Source of the DNA: Kitasatospora acidiphila
GTDB taxonomy: Bacteria > Actinomycetota > Actinomycetes > Streptomycetales > Streptomycetaceae
DNA: 64,000 nt
Direction: 5' to 3'
Assembly: GCF_006636205.1 (NCBI RefSeq)
Contig: NZ_VIGB01000003.1
Coordinates: forward strand, 4,640,501 to 4,704,500
The translations under genes and the position numbers were made by a program. Under the pieces are notes generated by a model. The model saw nothing but the letters and a program-made list of their open reading frames with translations, did not search any database and was not told where the DNA came from. Positions 27,657 to 37,060 of the stretch are shown one piece after another. Position 1 is the stretch's first letter. Each line of letters begins with the position of its first letter.

Positions 27657-28178
27657 TTAACGCCGCGGCCGCCAGACCACCAGCGCGGCCGACTGCGTCG
27701 GCGGCTGGTACGGCACCAGGTCACGGCGGTACGACGCGTGCACCGCGGCCTCCCTCGCCTGGAGCGCCGCACCCGCGCCCTCGACGGCGGCGGCGAGCTC
27801 GGCGACCCGGGACTGCAGGGCCGCGACCTGGTTCTCCAGCTCGATGATCCGCTTGATCCCGGCCAGGTTGATGCCCTCGTCCTGGGAGAGCCGCTGCACC
27901 TCGCGCAACTGCTGGATGTCGCGGGCCGAGTAGCGCCGCCCGCCGCCGCCGGTGCGGTCCGGGCAGACCAGGCCGAGCCGGTCGTACTGCCGCAGGGTCT
28001 GCGGGTGCAGGCCGGACAGCTCGGCGGCCACCGAGATCACGTAGACCGGGGTCTCCTCGGTGAGCGCGTAGCCCGCGCCGGCGGGGGCGGTGCGCCGGCG
28101 GCGGGGTGCGCCGCCGGGCAGGCCCTCGCCGATGCCGGCGCCGATGCCGGGGCCATTACCGGAGTCATGGGGGTTCAT
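27657..28178 (-). CDS. hspR: HspR, MerR-family heat-shock repressor
   Basis: The product has 173 aa. The MerR-type HTH is clear: VYVISVAAELSGLHPQTLRQYDRLGLV then GGGGRRYSARDIQQLREVQRLSQDEGINLAGIKRIIELE, followed by a coiled coil. HspR binds HAIR inverted repeats at clpB and dnaK, with DnaK as co-repressor. The N-terminus has a 30-residue Gly/Arg-rich extension. It is the last gene of dnaK-grpE-dnaJ-hspR; its start is 6 nt from the dnaJ stop, so it represses its own operon through the sites upstream of dnaK. Confidence 0.96.
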   Translation of the reverse strand: MNPHDSGNGPGIGAGIGEGLPGGAPRRRRTAPAGAGYALTEETPVYVISVAAELSGLHPQTLRQYDRLGLVCPDRTGGGGRRYSARDIQQLREVQRLSQDEGINLAGIKRIIELENQVAALQSRVAELAAAVEGAGAALQAREAAVHASYRRDLVPYQPPTQSAALVVWRPRR

Positions 28179-28184
28179 GTCGGG

Positions 28185-29324
28185 TCACGCTCCCTCCGCC
28201 GCCTTGAACAGAGCGGCTCGCGGGTCCTCGGATGCGGTGGCGTCTCGGTACTGCTCCAGTGCGTTCAGGGCCTCGCCGGAAACCTCCTGCGGGACCGTCA
28301 CTTCGACGGTGACCAGCAGGTCGCCGCGGGTGCCGTCCTTGCGGGTGGCGCCCTTGCCGCGAGCCCGCAGGGTGAGCCCGTTGGCGCTACCGGCCGGCAG
28401 CCGCAGCTTCACGGCCGGGCCGTTGAGGGTGGGGACGTCGATGGTGCCACCAAGAGCCGCCTCGGGGAAGGAGACGGGCACGGTGACGGTGAGGTTGTCG
28501 CCCTTGCGCCCGAAGACCGGGTGCGTGGTGACGTGGACCGTGACATACAGGTCGCCGGGCTGACCACCGCGCTCGCCCTGGGCGCCCTTGCCCTTGAGGC
28601 GGATCCGCTGGGCGTCCTGGACGCCCGCCGGGATCCGCACCTGCATGGTGCGGGCGGAGCTGGCCCGGCCGCTGCCGTGGCAGTCGGGGCACGGGTCGTC
28701 GACGATCATGCCGCGGCCCTTGCAGTCCCGGCACGGCTCGGAGAGCGCGAAGGCCCCCTGGCCCCGGCTGACCGTGCCGGCCCCGACGCAGGTCGGGCAG
28801 ACCCGCGGCGTGGTGCCGGTCTTGGCGCCGGTGCCGGCGCAGCTGCGGCAGGCCGCCTGGCTGGTCATCCGCAGCGGCACGGTGGCGCCGTCCACGGCCT
28901 CGTCGAAGCTGAGGGTCACCTCGGTCTCGACGTCCTGGCCGCGGCGCGGCTGGGGCTGCCGGGTGCGGTTGAACAGCCCGCCGAAGACGTCGCCGATGCC
29001 ACCGCCGCCGCTGGTCTGGCTGCCGTTGAAGAGGTCGCCGAAGTCGAAGCCGTAGCCGTTGCCGCCGGGGCCGCGCATGCCGCCGGCGCCGAACAGGCTG
29101 CGGGCCTCGTCGTACTCCTTGCGGCGCTTCTCGTCGGAGAGGACGTCATACGCCTCGGAGATGTCCTTGAACTTCTCCTCGGCCTTGGCGTCGCCCTTGT
29201 TGGCGTCCGGGTGGTACTCCCGGGCGAGCTTGCGGTAGGTCTTCTTGATCTCGGCGGTGGTGGCGTCCTTGGGCACGCCGAGGACCTTGTAGTAGTCCTT
29301 CTCCACGTAGTCCTTCGTGCTCAT
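28185..29324 (-). CDS. dnaJ: DnaJ co-chaperone
   Basis: The product has 379 aa from the ATG at 29324. J domain with HPD (AREYHPDANKGD), G/F region (GGMRGPGGNGYGFDFGDLF), four zinc-finger CxxCxGxG-type repeats (CRSCAGTGAK, CPTCVGAGTV, CRDCKGRGM, CPDCHGSG) and C-terminal substrate domain. It delivers substrates to DnaK and stimulates its ATPase. GGAGGTGG lies 13 nt before the ATG; a TTG nine bases earlier is less likely. An 87-nt gap with a stem-loop separates it from grpE. Confidence 0.97.
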   Translation of the reverse strand: MSTKDYVEKDYYKVLGVPKDATTAEIKKTYRKLAREYHPDANKGDAKAEEKFKDISEAYDVLSDEKRRKEYDEARSLFGAGGMRGPGGNGYGFDFGDLFNGSQTSGGGGIGDVFGGLFNRTRQPQPRRGQDVETEVTLSFDEAVDGATVPLRMTSQAACRSCAGTGAKTGTTPRVCPTCVGAGTVSRGQGAFALSEPCRDCKGRGMIVDDPCPDCHGSGRASSARTMQVRIPAGVQDAQRIRLKGKGAQGERGGQPGDLYVTVHVTTHPVFGRKGDNLTVTVPVSFPEAALGGTIDVPTLNGPAVKLRLPAGSANGLTLRARGKGATRKDGTRGDLLVTVEVTVPQEVSGEALNALEQYRDATASEDPRAALFKAAEGA

Positions 29325-29367
29325 GACTCCCAACCACCTCCCGGGGGCGATACGGCGCTGCGGAGCC

Positions 29368-29390
29368 GCGCGTCACCGGTGGTGACGCGC
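29368..29390 (-). other. Intra-operon stem-loop between grpE and dnaJ
   Basis: Ten-base arms GCGCGTCACC/GGTGACGCGC with a 3-nt loop; CTGCGG/CCGCAG outside extend the stem across a small internal loop. It may set relative expression of dnaJ or be a processing site. Confidence 0.6.
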
Positions 29391-29411
29391 GACCCCGCAG
29401 CACACAGCGTG

Positions 29412-30029
29412 TCAGTTCTCGGCAGCACCGTCAGCCTCGGGGCCCGCCGGGCCGTCAGCGTCCGGGCCGGCCGTGGACTGGGTGCCCGGCTGCGGCTCGG
29501 CCACCGCCACCATCGCCGGGCGGATGATCCGCTCGCCGATCCGGTAGCCCGGCTGCAGCACCTGCACGCAGGTGTCCTCGGTGACCTCCGAGGAGTAGCT
29601 GTGCATCAGGGCCTCGTGCATGTTCGGGTCGAAGGGCTCGCCCTCCTTGCCGAACTGCTGCAGACCGAGCTTGGCCACCACGGTCTCCAGGTTGTCGGAG
29701 ACCGACTTGAAGCCGCCGGTCACCTCGCCGTGCTCACGGGCCCGGCCGATGTCGTCCAGCACCGGGATCAGGGACTCCAGGATGTTGGAGACCGCGATCT
29801 CACGGACCGTCAGCCGGTCGCGCTCGACCCGCTTGCGGTAGTTCTGGTACTCGGCCTGCAGGCGCTGCAGGTCGGCGGTGCGCTCGGAAGCCTCGCGCTT
29901 GGCGGTGGCGAGCTCGTCGGACCCGACCTCCCCGGCGGCGGCCTTGACGGCCTCCTCCGCGGCCTTCAGGACCGCCTCGTCGGCGTTGGAGTCGTCGCCG
30001 GGCTCCACGCCCTGCGGCTTCTCCGTCAT
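29412..30029 (-). CDS. grpE: GrpE nucleotide-exchange factor
   Basis: The product has 205 aa: a long N-terminal coiled coil (ATAKREASERTADLQRLQAEYQNYRKRVERD) and the C-terminal wing (FDPNMHEALMHSYSSEVTEDTCVQVLQPGYRIGERIIRPAMVAV), both standard. It releases ADP from DnaK and is thought to sense temperature. The ATG overlaps the dnaK stop by 4 nt. The termini are Ala/Asp/Gly-rich tails of no obvious function. Confidence 0.96.
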   Translation of the reverse strand: MTEKPQGVEPGDDSNADEAVLKAAEEAVKAAAGEVGSDELATAKREASERTADLQRLQAEYQNYRKRVERDRLTVREIAVSNILESLIPVLDDIGRAREHGEVTGGFKSVSDNLETVVAKLGLQQFGKEGEPFDPNMHEALMHSYSSEVTEDTCVQVLQPGYRIGERIIRPAMVAVAEPQPGTQSTAGPDADGPAGPEADGAAEN

Positions 30030-31867
30030 GCGGCACCACCCTTGGGCTTCTCGTCGTCGATGATCTCGGCGTCGACGACGTCGTCCTCCTTGGGCGCCTC
30101 GGCACCCGCGGCACCGGCACCGGCACCAGCGGCCTGGGCGTCGGCGTAGAGGGCCTGGCCGAGCTTCTGGGCGGTGGTGGAGACCTTCTCCGAGGCCTCG
30201 CGGATCGCCGCGATGTCCTCGCCCTTCAGGGCCTCCTTGAGCTCGCCGATCGCGGTCTCGACCTCGGTCTTGACCTCGGCCGGCAGCTTGTCGGTGTTGT
30301 CGGCGATGAACTTCTCGGTCGAGTAGACGAGCTGCTCGGCCTGGTTGCGGGTCTCCACGGCCTCGCGGCGCTTGTGGTCCTCCTCCGCGTACTGCTCGGC
30401 CTCGCGGGTCATCCGCTCGATGTCGTCCTTGGGCAGCGAGGAGCCGCCGGTGACGGTCATCCGCTGCTCCTTGCCGGTGCCGAGGTCCTTGGCACCGACG
30501 TGCATGATGCCGTTGGCGTCGATGTCGAAGGTGACCTCGATCTGCGGCAGGCCGCGCGGCGCCGGCGGCAGACCGGTCAGCTCGAACATGCCGAGCTTCT
30601 TGTTGTACGCCGCGATCTCGCGCTCGCCCTGGTAGACCTGGATCTGCACGGAGGGCTGGTTGTCCTCGGCGGTGGTGAAGATCTCCGAGCGCTTGGTCGG
30701 GATCGTGGTGTTGCGCTCGATCAGCTTGGTCATGATGCCGCCCTTGGTCTCGATGCCCAGGGACAGCGGGGTGACGTCGAGCAGCAGGACGTCCTTGACC
30801 TCGCCCTTCAGCACACCGGCCTGCAGCGCGGCACCGATGGCCACGACCTCGTCCGGATTGACGCCCTTGTTGGCCTCCTTGCCGCCGGTCAGCTCCTTGA
30901 CCAGCTCGGAGACGGCGGGCATCCGGGTCGAGCCGCCGACCAGGACCACGTGGTCGATCTCGGACAGCTGGATGCCGGCGTCCTTGATGACGTTGTGGAA
31001 CGGAACCTTGCAGCGCTCCAGCAGGTCGGAGCTCAGCTGCTGGAACTGGGCCCGGGTGAGCTTCTCGTCCAGGTGCAGCGGGCCCTCGGCGGAGGCCGTG
31101 ATGTAGGGCAGGTTGATGGAGGTCTCGGAGGACGAGGAGAGCTCGATCTTGGCCTTCTCGGCCGCCTCGCGCAGGCGCTGCAGCGCCATCTTGTCCTTGG
31201 AGAGGTCCACACCGTGGCCGGCCTGGAAGGTCTTCACCAGGTGGTCGACGATCCGCTGGTCCCAGTCGTCACCACCGAGGTGGTTGTCACCGTTGGTGGC
31301 CTTGACCTCGACCACGCCGTCGCCGATCTCCAGCAGCGACACGTCGAAGGTGCCGCCACCGAGGTCGAAGACCAGGATGGTCTGGTCGTCCTTGTCCAGG
31401 CCGTAGGCCAGGGCGGCGGCGGTCGGCTCGTTGACGATGCGCAGGACGTTCAGGCCCGCGATCTCGCCGGCCTCCTTGGTGGCCTGGCGCTCGGAGTCGT
31501 TGAAGTAGGCCGGGACGGTGATGACCGCGTCGGTGACGGTCTCGCCCAGGTAGGCCTCGGCGTCCCGCTTCAGCTTCTGCAGGATGAAGGCGCTGATCTG
31601 CTGCGGGTTGAAGTCCTTGCCGTCGATGGCGGTCTTCCACCCGGTGCCCATGTGGCGCTTGACCGAGCGGATGGTCCGGTCGACGTTGGTGACGGCCTGG
31701 CGCTTGGCGACCTCGCCGACCAGGACCTCACCGTTCTTGGCGAAGGCGACGACGGACGGCGTGGTCCGGGCGCCCTCGGCGTTGGTGATGACGGTGGGCT
31801 CACCGCCTTCGAGAACACTGACGACGGAGTTCGTCGTGCCGAGGTCGATACCGACCGCGCGTGCCAT
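30026..31867 (-). CDS. dnaK: DnaK (Hsp70)
   Basis: The product has 613 aa from the ATG at 31867, which has GGAGGTAT 5 nt upstream; the longer in-frame extension is not family-like. Nucleotide-binding domain: AVGIDLGTTNSVVSV, VFDLGGGTFDVSLLEI, VVLVGGSTRMP; linker VLLLDVTPLSLGIET; substrate domain and Ala/Gly-rich tail with EDDVVDAEIIDDE. It is first in the operon dnaK-grpE-dnaJ-hspR and is preceded by two HspR operators. Confidence 0.98.
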   Translation of the reverse strand: MARAVGIDLGTTNSVVSVLEGGEPTVITNAEGARTTPSVVAFAKNGEVLVGEVAKRQAVTNVDRTIRSVKRHMGTGWKTAIDGKDFNPQQISAFILQKLKRDAEAYLGETVTDAVITVPAYFNDSERQATKEAGEIAGLNVLRIVNEPTAAALAYGLDKDDQTILVFDLGGGTFDVSLLEIGDGVVEVKATNGDNHLGGDDWDQRIVDHLVKTFQAGHGVDLSKDKMALQRLREAAEKAKIELSSSSETSINLPYITASAEGPLHLDEKLTRAQFQQLSSDLLERCKVPFHNVIKDAGIQLSEIDHVVLVGGSTRMPAVSELVKELTGGKEANKGVNPDEVVAIGAALQAGVLKGEVKDVLLLDVTPLSLGIETKGGIMTKLIERNTTIPTKRSEIFTTAEDNQPSVQIQVYQGEREIAAYNKKLGMFELTGLPPAPRGLPQIEVTFDIDANGIMHVGAKDLGTGKEQRMTVTGGSSLPKDDIERMTREAEQYAEEDHKRREAVETRNQAEQLVYSTEKFIADNTDKLPAEVKTEVETAIGELKEALKGEDIAAIREASEKVSTTAQKLGQALYADAQAAGAGAGAAGAEAPKEDDVVDAEIIDDEKPKGGAA

Positions 31868-31885
31868 CTGGATACCTCCACGAGA

Positions 31886-31907
31886 GTTGAGCTTTACGCG
31901 CTCAAGC
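31886..31907 (-). promoter_or_regulatory. HAIR operator 2 upstream of dnaK
   Basis: The reverse strand reads CTTGAGC-GCGTAAA-GCTCAAC, a nearly perfect HspR inverted repeat. It lies just downstream of the candidate -10. Confidence 0.85.
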
Positions 31908-31933
31908 ATGCATGAGGGGCGGGGATGAGTCAA
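31905..31933 (-). promoter_or_regulatory. Candidate dnaK promoter
   Basis: TTGACT (31928-31933) and CATGCT (31905-31910) with 17 bp between them, framed by the two HAIR sites. The -35 is near consensus; the -10 is weak. Confidence 0.55.
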
Positions 31934-31938
31934 CAGGC

Positions 31939-31958
31939 ATGAGCTGGCTCGACTCAAC
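31939..31958 (-). promoter_or_regulatory. HAIR operator 1 upstream of dnaK
   Basis: TTGAGT-CGAGCCA-GCTCA on the reverse strand, one arm imperfect. It lies just upstream of the -35, so repressor at both sites would enclose the promoter. Confidence 0.75.
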
Positions 31959-32154
31959 TTTTCTGCCCCGCCGCGTGACCCCTTCCAATTTGCCCCTCAT
32001 GGGTGAGTATGGGCTTACGTGACTGCCGCCATACCTTGAGCGTCTTCTGAAAAGGTGCTAATGGGCGGTATGGTCCGGCCGGGTGGGCGCCAAGTTACCC
32101 ACCAGTACAATTGACCGACATGCCCTCACCGCCGCTGGAGTACGGAGAGCCCGG

Positions 32155-34376
32155 ATGCAGCTAGCAGCGATCGTCATCTCACTAACGACCATCGTGGTCG
32201 GCGTGGCGCTGTTCGCTCGCGCCATCGCCAAGATCTACCGATTCGTCAGGCTCGGCCAGCCCGTGCCGAAGGGATCGCGGATCAACGACCCGGTTGCCCG
32301 GACCGTCACGCTGGCCCGGGAGTTCCTCGGGCACACCCGGATGAACAAGTGGGGCATCGTCGGCATCGCCCACTGGGCCGTCGCCGTCGGGTTCTACGCG
32401 CTGATCTTCACCCTGGTCGGCGCGATCGGTCAGCTCTTCGACCCCAACTGGGTGGTCCCGGTCATCGGTGACTGGGCCCCGTACCTGGTGTTCCAGGAGC
32501 TGCTCGGCCTGGTGACCTTCCTCGGCATCGCGGTGCTGACGGTGATCCGCCAGCTGAGCCTGCCGAACAAGTCGGGCCGCAAGTCCCGCTTCGCCGGCTC
32601 CAACATGGGCTTCGCGTACTTCATCGAGGCCGTCATCCTGATCATCGGCGCGGCGATCCTGACCCTGCGCGGCATCGAGGGCGCACAGCTCGGCGTCAAC
32701 CACTACGAGGCCTCCTACGTGGTCTCGTACCCGCTGGTGCAGCTGTTCTCCGGGCTGAGCACCGGTGCCCTGCACAACTGGCTCTTCCTGGTCGCGGGCA
32801 TCAAGATCTCGGTCTCCTTCATCTGGATGATCACGGTCTCGCTGAACACCGACATGGGTGTCGCCTGGCACCGCTTCCTGGGCTTCCCCAACATCTGGTT
32901 CAAGCGCAACGCCGACGGTGAGGTGGCGCTCGGCGCCCTGCAGCCGATGACCAGCGCCGGCCAGCCGATCGACTTCGAGGACCCGGCCGACGACGCCGTC
33001 TTCGGCGTCTCCCAGGTCGAGCACTTCTCCTGGAAGGGCATCCTCGACTTCTCCACCTGCACCGAGTGCGGCCGCTGCCAGTCGCAGTGCCCCGCCTGGA
33101 ACACCGGCAAGCCGCTGTCGCCCAAGCTGCTGATCATGTCGCTGCGCGACCACGCCTACGCCAAGGCCCCTACCTGCTGGCCGGTGGCGGCAAGGACATG
33201 GAGGGCGAGGAGAAGGCGACCGCCGAGCAGCTGGCGAACGTGCCGGCCGCCGCGCTCGCCGAGGCCGAGCGCCCGCTGATCGGCACCGCCGAAGAGAACG
33301 GCGTCATCGACCCGGACGTGCTGTGGTCCTGCACCACCTGCGGTGCCTGTGTCGAGCAGTGCCCGGTGGACATCGAGCACATCGACCACATCGTCGACAT
33401 GCGCCGCTACCAGGTGATGATCGAGTCGTCGTTCCCGACCGAGGCCGGGACGATGCTCAAGAACCTGGAGAACAAGGGCAACCCCTGGGGCCTGGCCACC
33501 AAGGCCCGGCTGGACTGGGTCAAGGAGCTCAAGAAGGAGACCGGCATCGAGGTGCCGGTCATCGGCCAGGACATCGAGCCCGCCGAGGTCGAGTACCTCT
33601 ACTGGGTCGGCTGCGCCGGCGCCCTGGAGGACCGCGCCAAGAAGACCACCAAGGCCTTCGCGGAGCTGCTGCACACCGCCGGCGTGAAGTTCGCCATCCT
33701 GGGCAAGGAGGAGTCCTGCACCGGTGACTCCGCCCGCCGCCTGGGCAACGAGTTCCTCTTCCAGATGCTCGGCGCGCAGAACGTCGAGACCCTGAACGCG
33801 GCCCTCGAGGACGCCCCCAAGAAGCGGATCGTGGCCACCTGCCCGCACTGCTTCAACACCATCGCCAACGAGTACCCGCAGCTCGGCGGCCACTTCGAGG
33901 TGATCCACCACACCCAGCTGCTCCAGCACCTGATCGACGAGGGCAGGCTGATCCCGGTCAACCCGGTCGAGGGCCTGATCACCTACCACGACCCCTGCTA
34001 CCTGGGCCGCCACAACAAGGTCTACAGCCCGCCGCGCGAGATCATGGACAAGGTCCCGGGTCTGCGCCAGCAGGAGATGCACCGCCACAAGGAGCGCGGC
34101 TTCTGCTGCGGCGCCGGTGGTGCCCGGATGTGGATGGAGGAGCGGATCGGCAAGCGGATCAACACCGAGCGCGTCGACGAGGCGCTGTCGCTCAACCCCG
34201 ACATCGTCTCCACCGCCTGCCCGTTCTGCCTGGTGATGCTCTCCGACTCGGTGAACGGCAAGAAGAACGAGGGCGCCGCCAAGGAGCACCTGAAGGTGGT
34301 CGACGTGGCCCAGCTGCTGCTCGACTCGGTCAAGGCCGCGCCGGTCGTCGAGGAGCCGGAGCCCGTCGAGGCCTAG
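32155..34376 (+). CDS. Membrane Fe-S oxidoreductase, CCG-domain type (frameshifted near 33168)
   Basis: It is one gene of about 741 codons if a C is restored in the run 33167-33170. Start ATG 32155 follows GGAGAGC. N-terminal half: about six membrane helices (LAAIVISLTTIVVGVALFA, AVAVGFYALIFTLVGA) of the NarI/HdrE-like type. Then two [4Fe-4S] motifs, CTECGRCQSQCP and CTTCGACVEQCP, and two CCG domains (CPHCFNTIANEYP, YHDPCYLGRHN, FCCGAGGARMWMEE). The layout is that of HdrD/GlpC-like electron-transfer proteins passing electrons between a soluble donor and the quinone pool; the donor is unknown. It lies divergent from dnaK. Confidence 0.85.
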
Positions 34377-34733
34377 GGCGAGGCGCGGGCCCAGGTCTGG
34401 AACGTCAGGCCTGGGTCGAGGCAGGCCTGGGCCGAGGCCTAGAACGTCAGGCCTGCCTGAGGACTACGTGAGAACGGATGTTTGGGCCGAGCGCGAATGT
34501 GCTTGCGGCTCAACGCCTCACATATGATGCCTGCCCCGGGCCAAACCGCCCGGGGCAGGCTGCGTGGGGCTGCCTTTCGGGTCGTCACCAGGCGCCCGCG
34601 AAGTCCCGTTCGAGCGTCCGTCAACTGATCAGCAGTCGGTGAGCGGCGCATACCGAGCACCAAGAACCCAACGACGGTCCTGGCAAATCGACAGGCCAGA
34701 TCGCTGACCGGAACCAAGGGGAGAAACGCACAG
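34377..34733. other. 357-bp spacer with terminator
   Basis: No gene. It begins with a repeated phrase (GAACGTCAGGCCTG, twice within 60 bp), followed by the strong terminator at 34529-34560 and the leader of the nucleotidyltransferase gene. Confidence 0.6.
34529..34560 (+). terminator. Terminator after the Fe-S oxidoreductase gene
   Basis: A 13-bp perfect stem (GCCTGCCCCGGGC and complement) with a 6-nt loop; no T run. Confidence 0.8.
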
Positions 34734-35876
34734 ATGACCCAGGCGATCATGCTGGTGGGTGGTCAGGGCACCCGGCTTCGCCCGCTCACCACGCACACCC
34801 CGAAGCCCATGCTCCCGGTTGCGGGCGTGCCGTTCATCGCGCACCAGCTCGCCCGGGCGGCCGCGGCGGGCGTCACCCGCGTGGTGCTCGCCACGTCCTA
34901 CCTGGCCGAGGTCTTCGAGGAGCACTTCGCCGACGGCTCTCCCTACGGCATCGAGCTGGTCTACCTCACCGAGAAGGAGCCGCTGGGCACCGGAGGCGCG
35001 ATCCGCAACGCCGCCGAGGGCCTGACCTGCGGCCCCGACGAGCCGGTCCTGATCTTCAACGGCGACATCCTCTCCGGCCTGGACATCGCCGCGCTGCGCG
35101 ACGGCCACGTGGCCGCCGGCGCCGACGTCACCCTGCACCTCACCCGGGTCGAGGACCCGCGGGCGTTCGGCCTGGTGCCGACCGACGAGCAGGGCCGGGT
35201 GCTGGAGTTCCTGGAGAAGCCGGAGACCCCCGAGCAGATCGTCACCGACCAGATCAACGCCGGCTGCTACGTCTTCACCCGCTCGGTGATCGACCGCATC
35301 CCGGCCGGCCGGGTCGTCTCGGTCGAGCGCGAGACCTTCCCCGGGCTGCTGGAGAGCGGCGCGCTGGTCCGCGGCGTGGTCGACACCTCCTACTGGCTGG
35401 ACCTGGGCACCCCCGGCGCGTTCGTGCGCGGCTCCGCCGACCTGGTGCTCGGCCGGGTCGACTCCCCGGCGGTCCCCGGTCCCACCGGTGAGGCGCTGCT
35501 GCTGCCCGGCGCCACCGTGGACCCGGCCGCCGTGCTCAGCTCCGGCACCGTGGTCTCCGAGGGCGCCTCGATCGCGGCCGGCGCCATCGTCGAGGGCTCC
35601 GTGGTGCTGCCCGGCGCGGTGGTCCACGCGGACGCCGTGGTCAAGGACTCGATCGTGGGCGCCTACGCGGTGATCGGCGACCGCACCGTGCTGGACGGCG
35701 CGGTGATCGGCGACGGCGCCGTGGTCGAGGCCGACAACGAGCTGCCGAACGGCATCCGGATCGCCTGCGGCGCCCGGCTCGCGGTCGGCGCGGTGCGCAC
35801 CACCGCCGGCCCCGGCGGCTGCCCGGCCGGCGAGACCTCCGCGGCGGCCGTGCACGGGTCGGTGCTGCAGAAGTAG
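34734..35876 (+). CDS. NDP-sugar pyrophosphorylase (mannose-1-P guanylyltransferase type)
   Basis: The 380-aa product starts with the nucleotidyltransferase signature VGGQGTRLRPLTTHTPKPMLPVAG, with EFLEKP and LIFNGDIL further on. The C-terminal third (about 250-350) is a left-handed beta-helix of hexapeptide repeats (AAVLSSGTVVSEGASIAAGA). This fits GDP-mannose or glucose-1-phosphate thymidylyl/guanylyltransferases that supply sugars for cell-wall glycans or glycoproteins; the exact nucleotide cannot be told. GGGGAGAAAC upstream supports the ATG at 34734. Monocistronic. Confidence 0.88.
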   Translation: MTQAIMLVGGQGTRLRPLTTHTPKPMLPVAGVPFIAHQLARAAAAGVTRVVLATSYLAEVFEEHFADGSPYGIELVYLTEKEPLGTGGAIRNAAEGLTCGPDEPVLIFNGDILSGLDIAALRDGHVAAGADVTLHLTRVEDPRAFGLVPTDEQGRVLEFLEKPETPEQIVTDQINAGCYVFTRSVIDRIPAGRVVSVERETFPGLLESGALVRGVVDTSYWLDLGTPGAFVRGSADLVLGRVDSPAVPGPTGEALLLPGATVDPAAVLSSGTVVSEGASIAAGAIVEGSVVLPGAVVHADAVVKDSIVGAYAVIGDRTVLDGAVIGDGAVVEADNELPNGIRIACGARLAVGAVRTTAGPGGCPAGETSAAAVHGSVLQK

Positions 35877-35996
35877 TCGGCGCTTCCTTCCGGTCGCCCG
35901 TTCTTCCGTTCGAGGGGTTGCGGCAGTGCGTCACAGCACTGCTGCAACCCTTCGGCGCATCCGGTCCAGGTACGCCTTTGCGGGTACCTTCGGAGG

Positions 35997-36968
35997 GTGG
36001 CTGGGAACGGATATCAGAGCGGGTGGGGCGGCGACCGGCGGTACGCCGGTGACCAGGCGGGGAACACCCTCCCCGACCAGGGCGGGTACGGGGGGTACGG
36101 CTCCGGGTACGGGGCTCGGCCCGACGGCCGCACCATCGACGGCGGCCGGGCTCGGCACGACGAGCCGACCCGGTACGACCTCGATGCCCGCTACGGCGAG
36201 GGCGCGGGCGTCGGCGCTGGCAACGACGATGGCGCGGGGCAGCCGTACTACTACGGCTCCGGCGCTGGCTCCGGCGCTGGTTTCGGCTCCCGCTCCGGCG
36301 CCGGCTCCCGCTCCCGTGACGACGAGGGTGCCGGGGAGCCGTACTACTACGACGAGCAGGCCGGCGGCCAGGACCGCGTCACCACCTACCGGGCCGGCGG
36401 CCGCACCGCACCGCGGACCGGCGGCCCGCGGCTCGCCTGGCGTGACCTGCTGTTCGGCATCTACCGGGCCCCCGCCCGCACTTTCGACCAGATGCGCGAC
36501 CACCAGGCCTGGCTGCCCGCGATCACCGTCTCGCTGCTCTACGGCGTGCTCGCCGTGCTCGGCTTCGGCGACACCCACAACGAGGTGGTCGGGGCCACCT
36601 TCTCGGTGGCCGCCTGGTCGCTCTTCGGGGCGGCGCTGGCCTTCACGGTGGCCGGCCTGATGCTCGGCTCGGTCACCTATGCGCTGGCCCGCCAGTTCGG
36701 CGGTGACGGCCCCTATGCGTCGACCGTCGGGCTCGGGGTGCTGATCGGCTGGACCACCGACGTGCCCCGGCTGGTGCTGGCGCTCTTCCTGCCCTCGGCC
36801 AGCCCGGTGGTGCAGGCGCTCGGCTGGGTCAGCTGGCTGCTCTGCGCGGCGCTGCTGACCACCCTGGTGCGCAGGGTTCACGACCTGCCCTGGGGCAAGG
36901 CGGCGGGCGCGGCGGCCGTTCAGCTGCTGGCGCTGCTGGTGCTGATCAAGCTGCCGACGCTGGGCTGA
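35997..36968 (+). CDS. Yip1-family membrane protein
   Basis: The 323-aa product has an N-terminal 130-residue tail rich in Gly, Tyr, Asp and Arg (YGSGYGARPDG type, low complexity), then RLAWRDLLFGIYRAPARTFDQMRDHQAWLPA and about five membrane helices ending PWGKAAGAAAVQLLALLVLI. This is the Yip1 domain as found in actinobacteria; its role is unknown and probably membrane-trafficking unrelated. The GTG at 35997 directly follows GGAGG, an unusually tight spacing; a later start is possible. Confidence 0.82.
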   Translation: MAGNGYQSGWGGDRRYAGDQAGNTLPDQGGYGGYGSGYGARPDGRTIDGGRARHDEPTRYDLDARYGEGAGVGAGNDDGAGQPYYYGSGAGSGAGFGSRSGAGSRSRDDEGAGEPYYYDEQAGGQDRVTTYRAGGRTAPRTGGPRLAWRDLLFGIYRAPARTFDQMRDHQAWLPAITVSLLYGVLAVLGFGDTHNEVVGATFSVAAWSLFGAALAFTVAGLMLGSVTYALARQFGGDGPYASTVGLGVLIGWTTDVPRLVLALFLPSASPVVQALGWVSWLLCAALLTTLVRRVHDLPWGKAAGAAAVQLLALLVLIKLPTLG

Positions 36969-37060
36969 GCGGGTCGGTGCTGCGGCGCTGAGCGGGGTCG
37001 AACCCGGGCCGAATAGGCTGGACCGTCCCAGCCGACCCGTCACCACCTCGGAGACCCCGT

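Noticed and set aside
30374..31915. 513-codon open frame on the + strand
   Set aside because: Antisense of dnaK.
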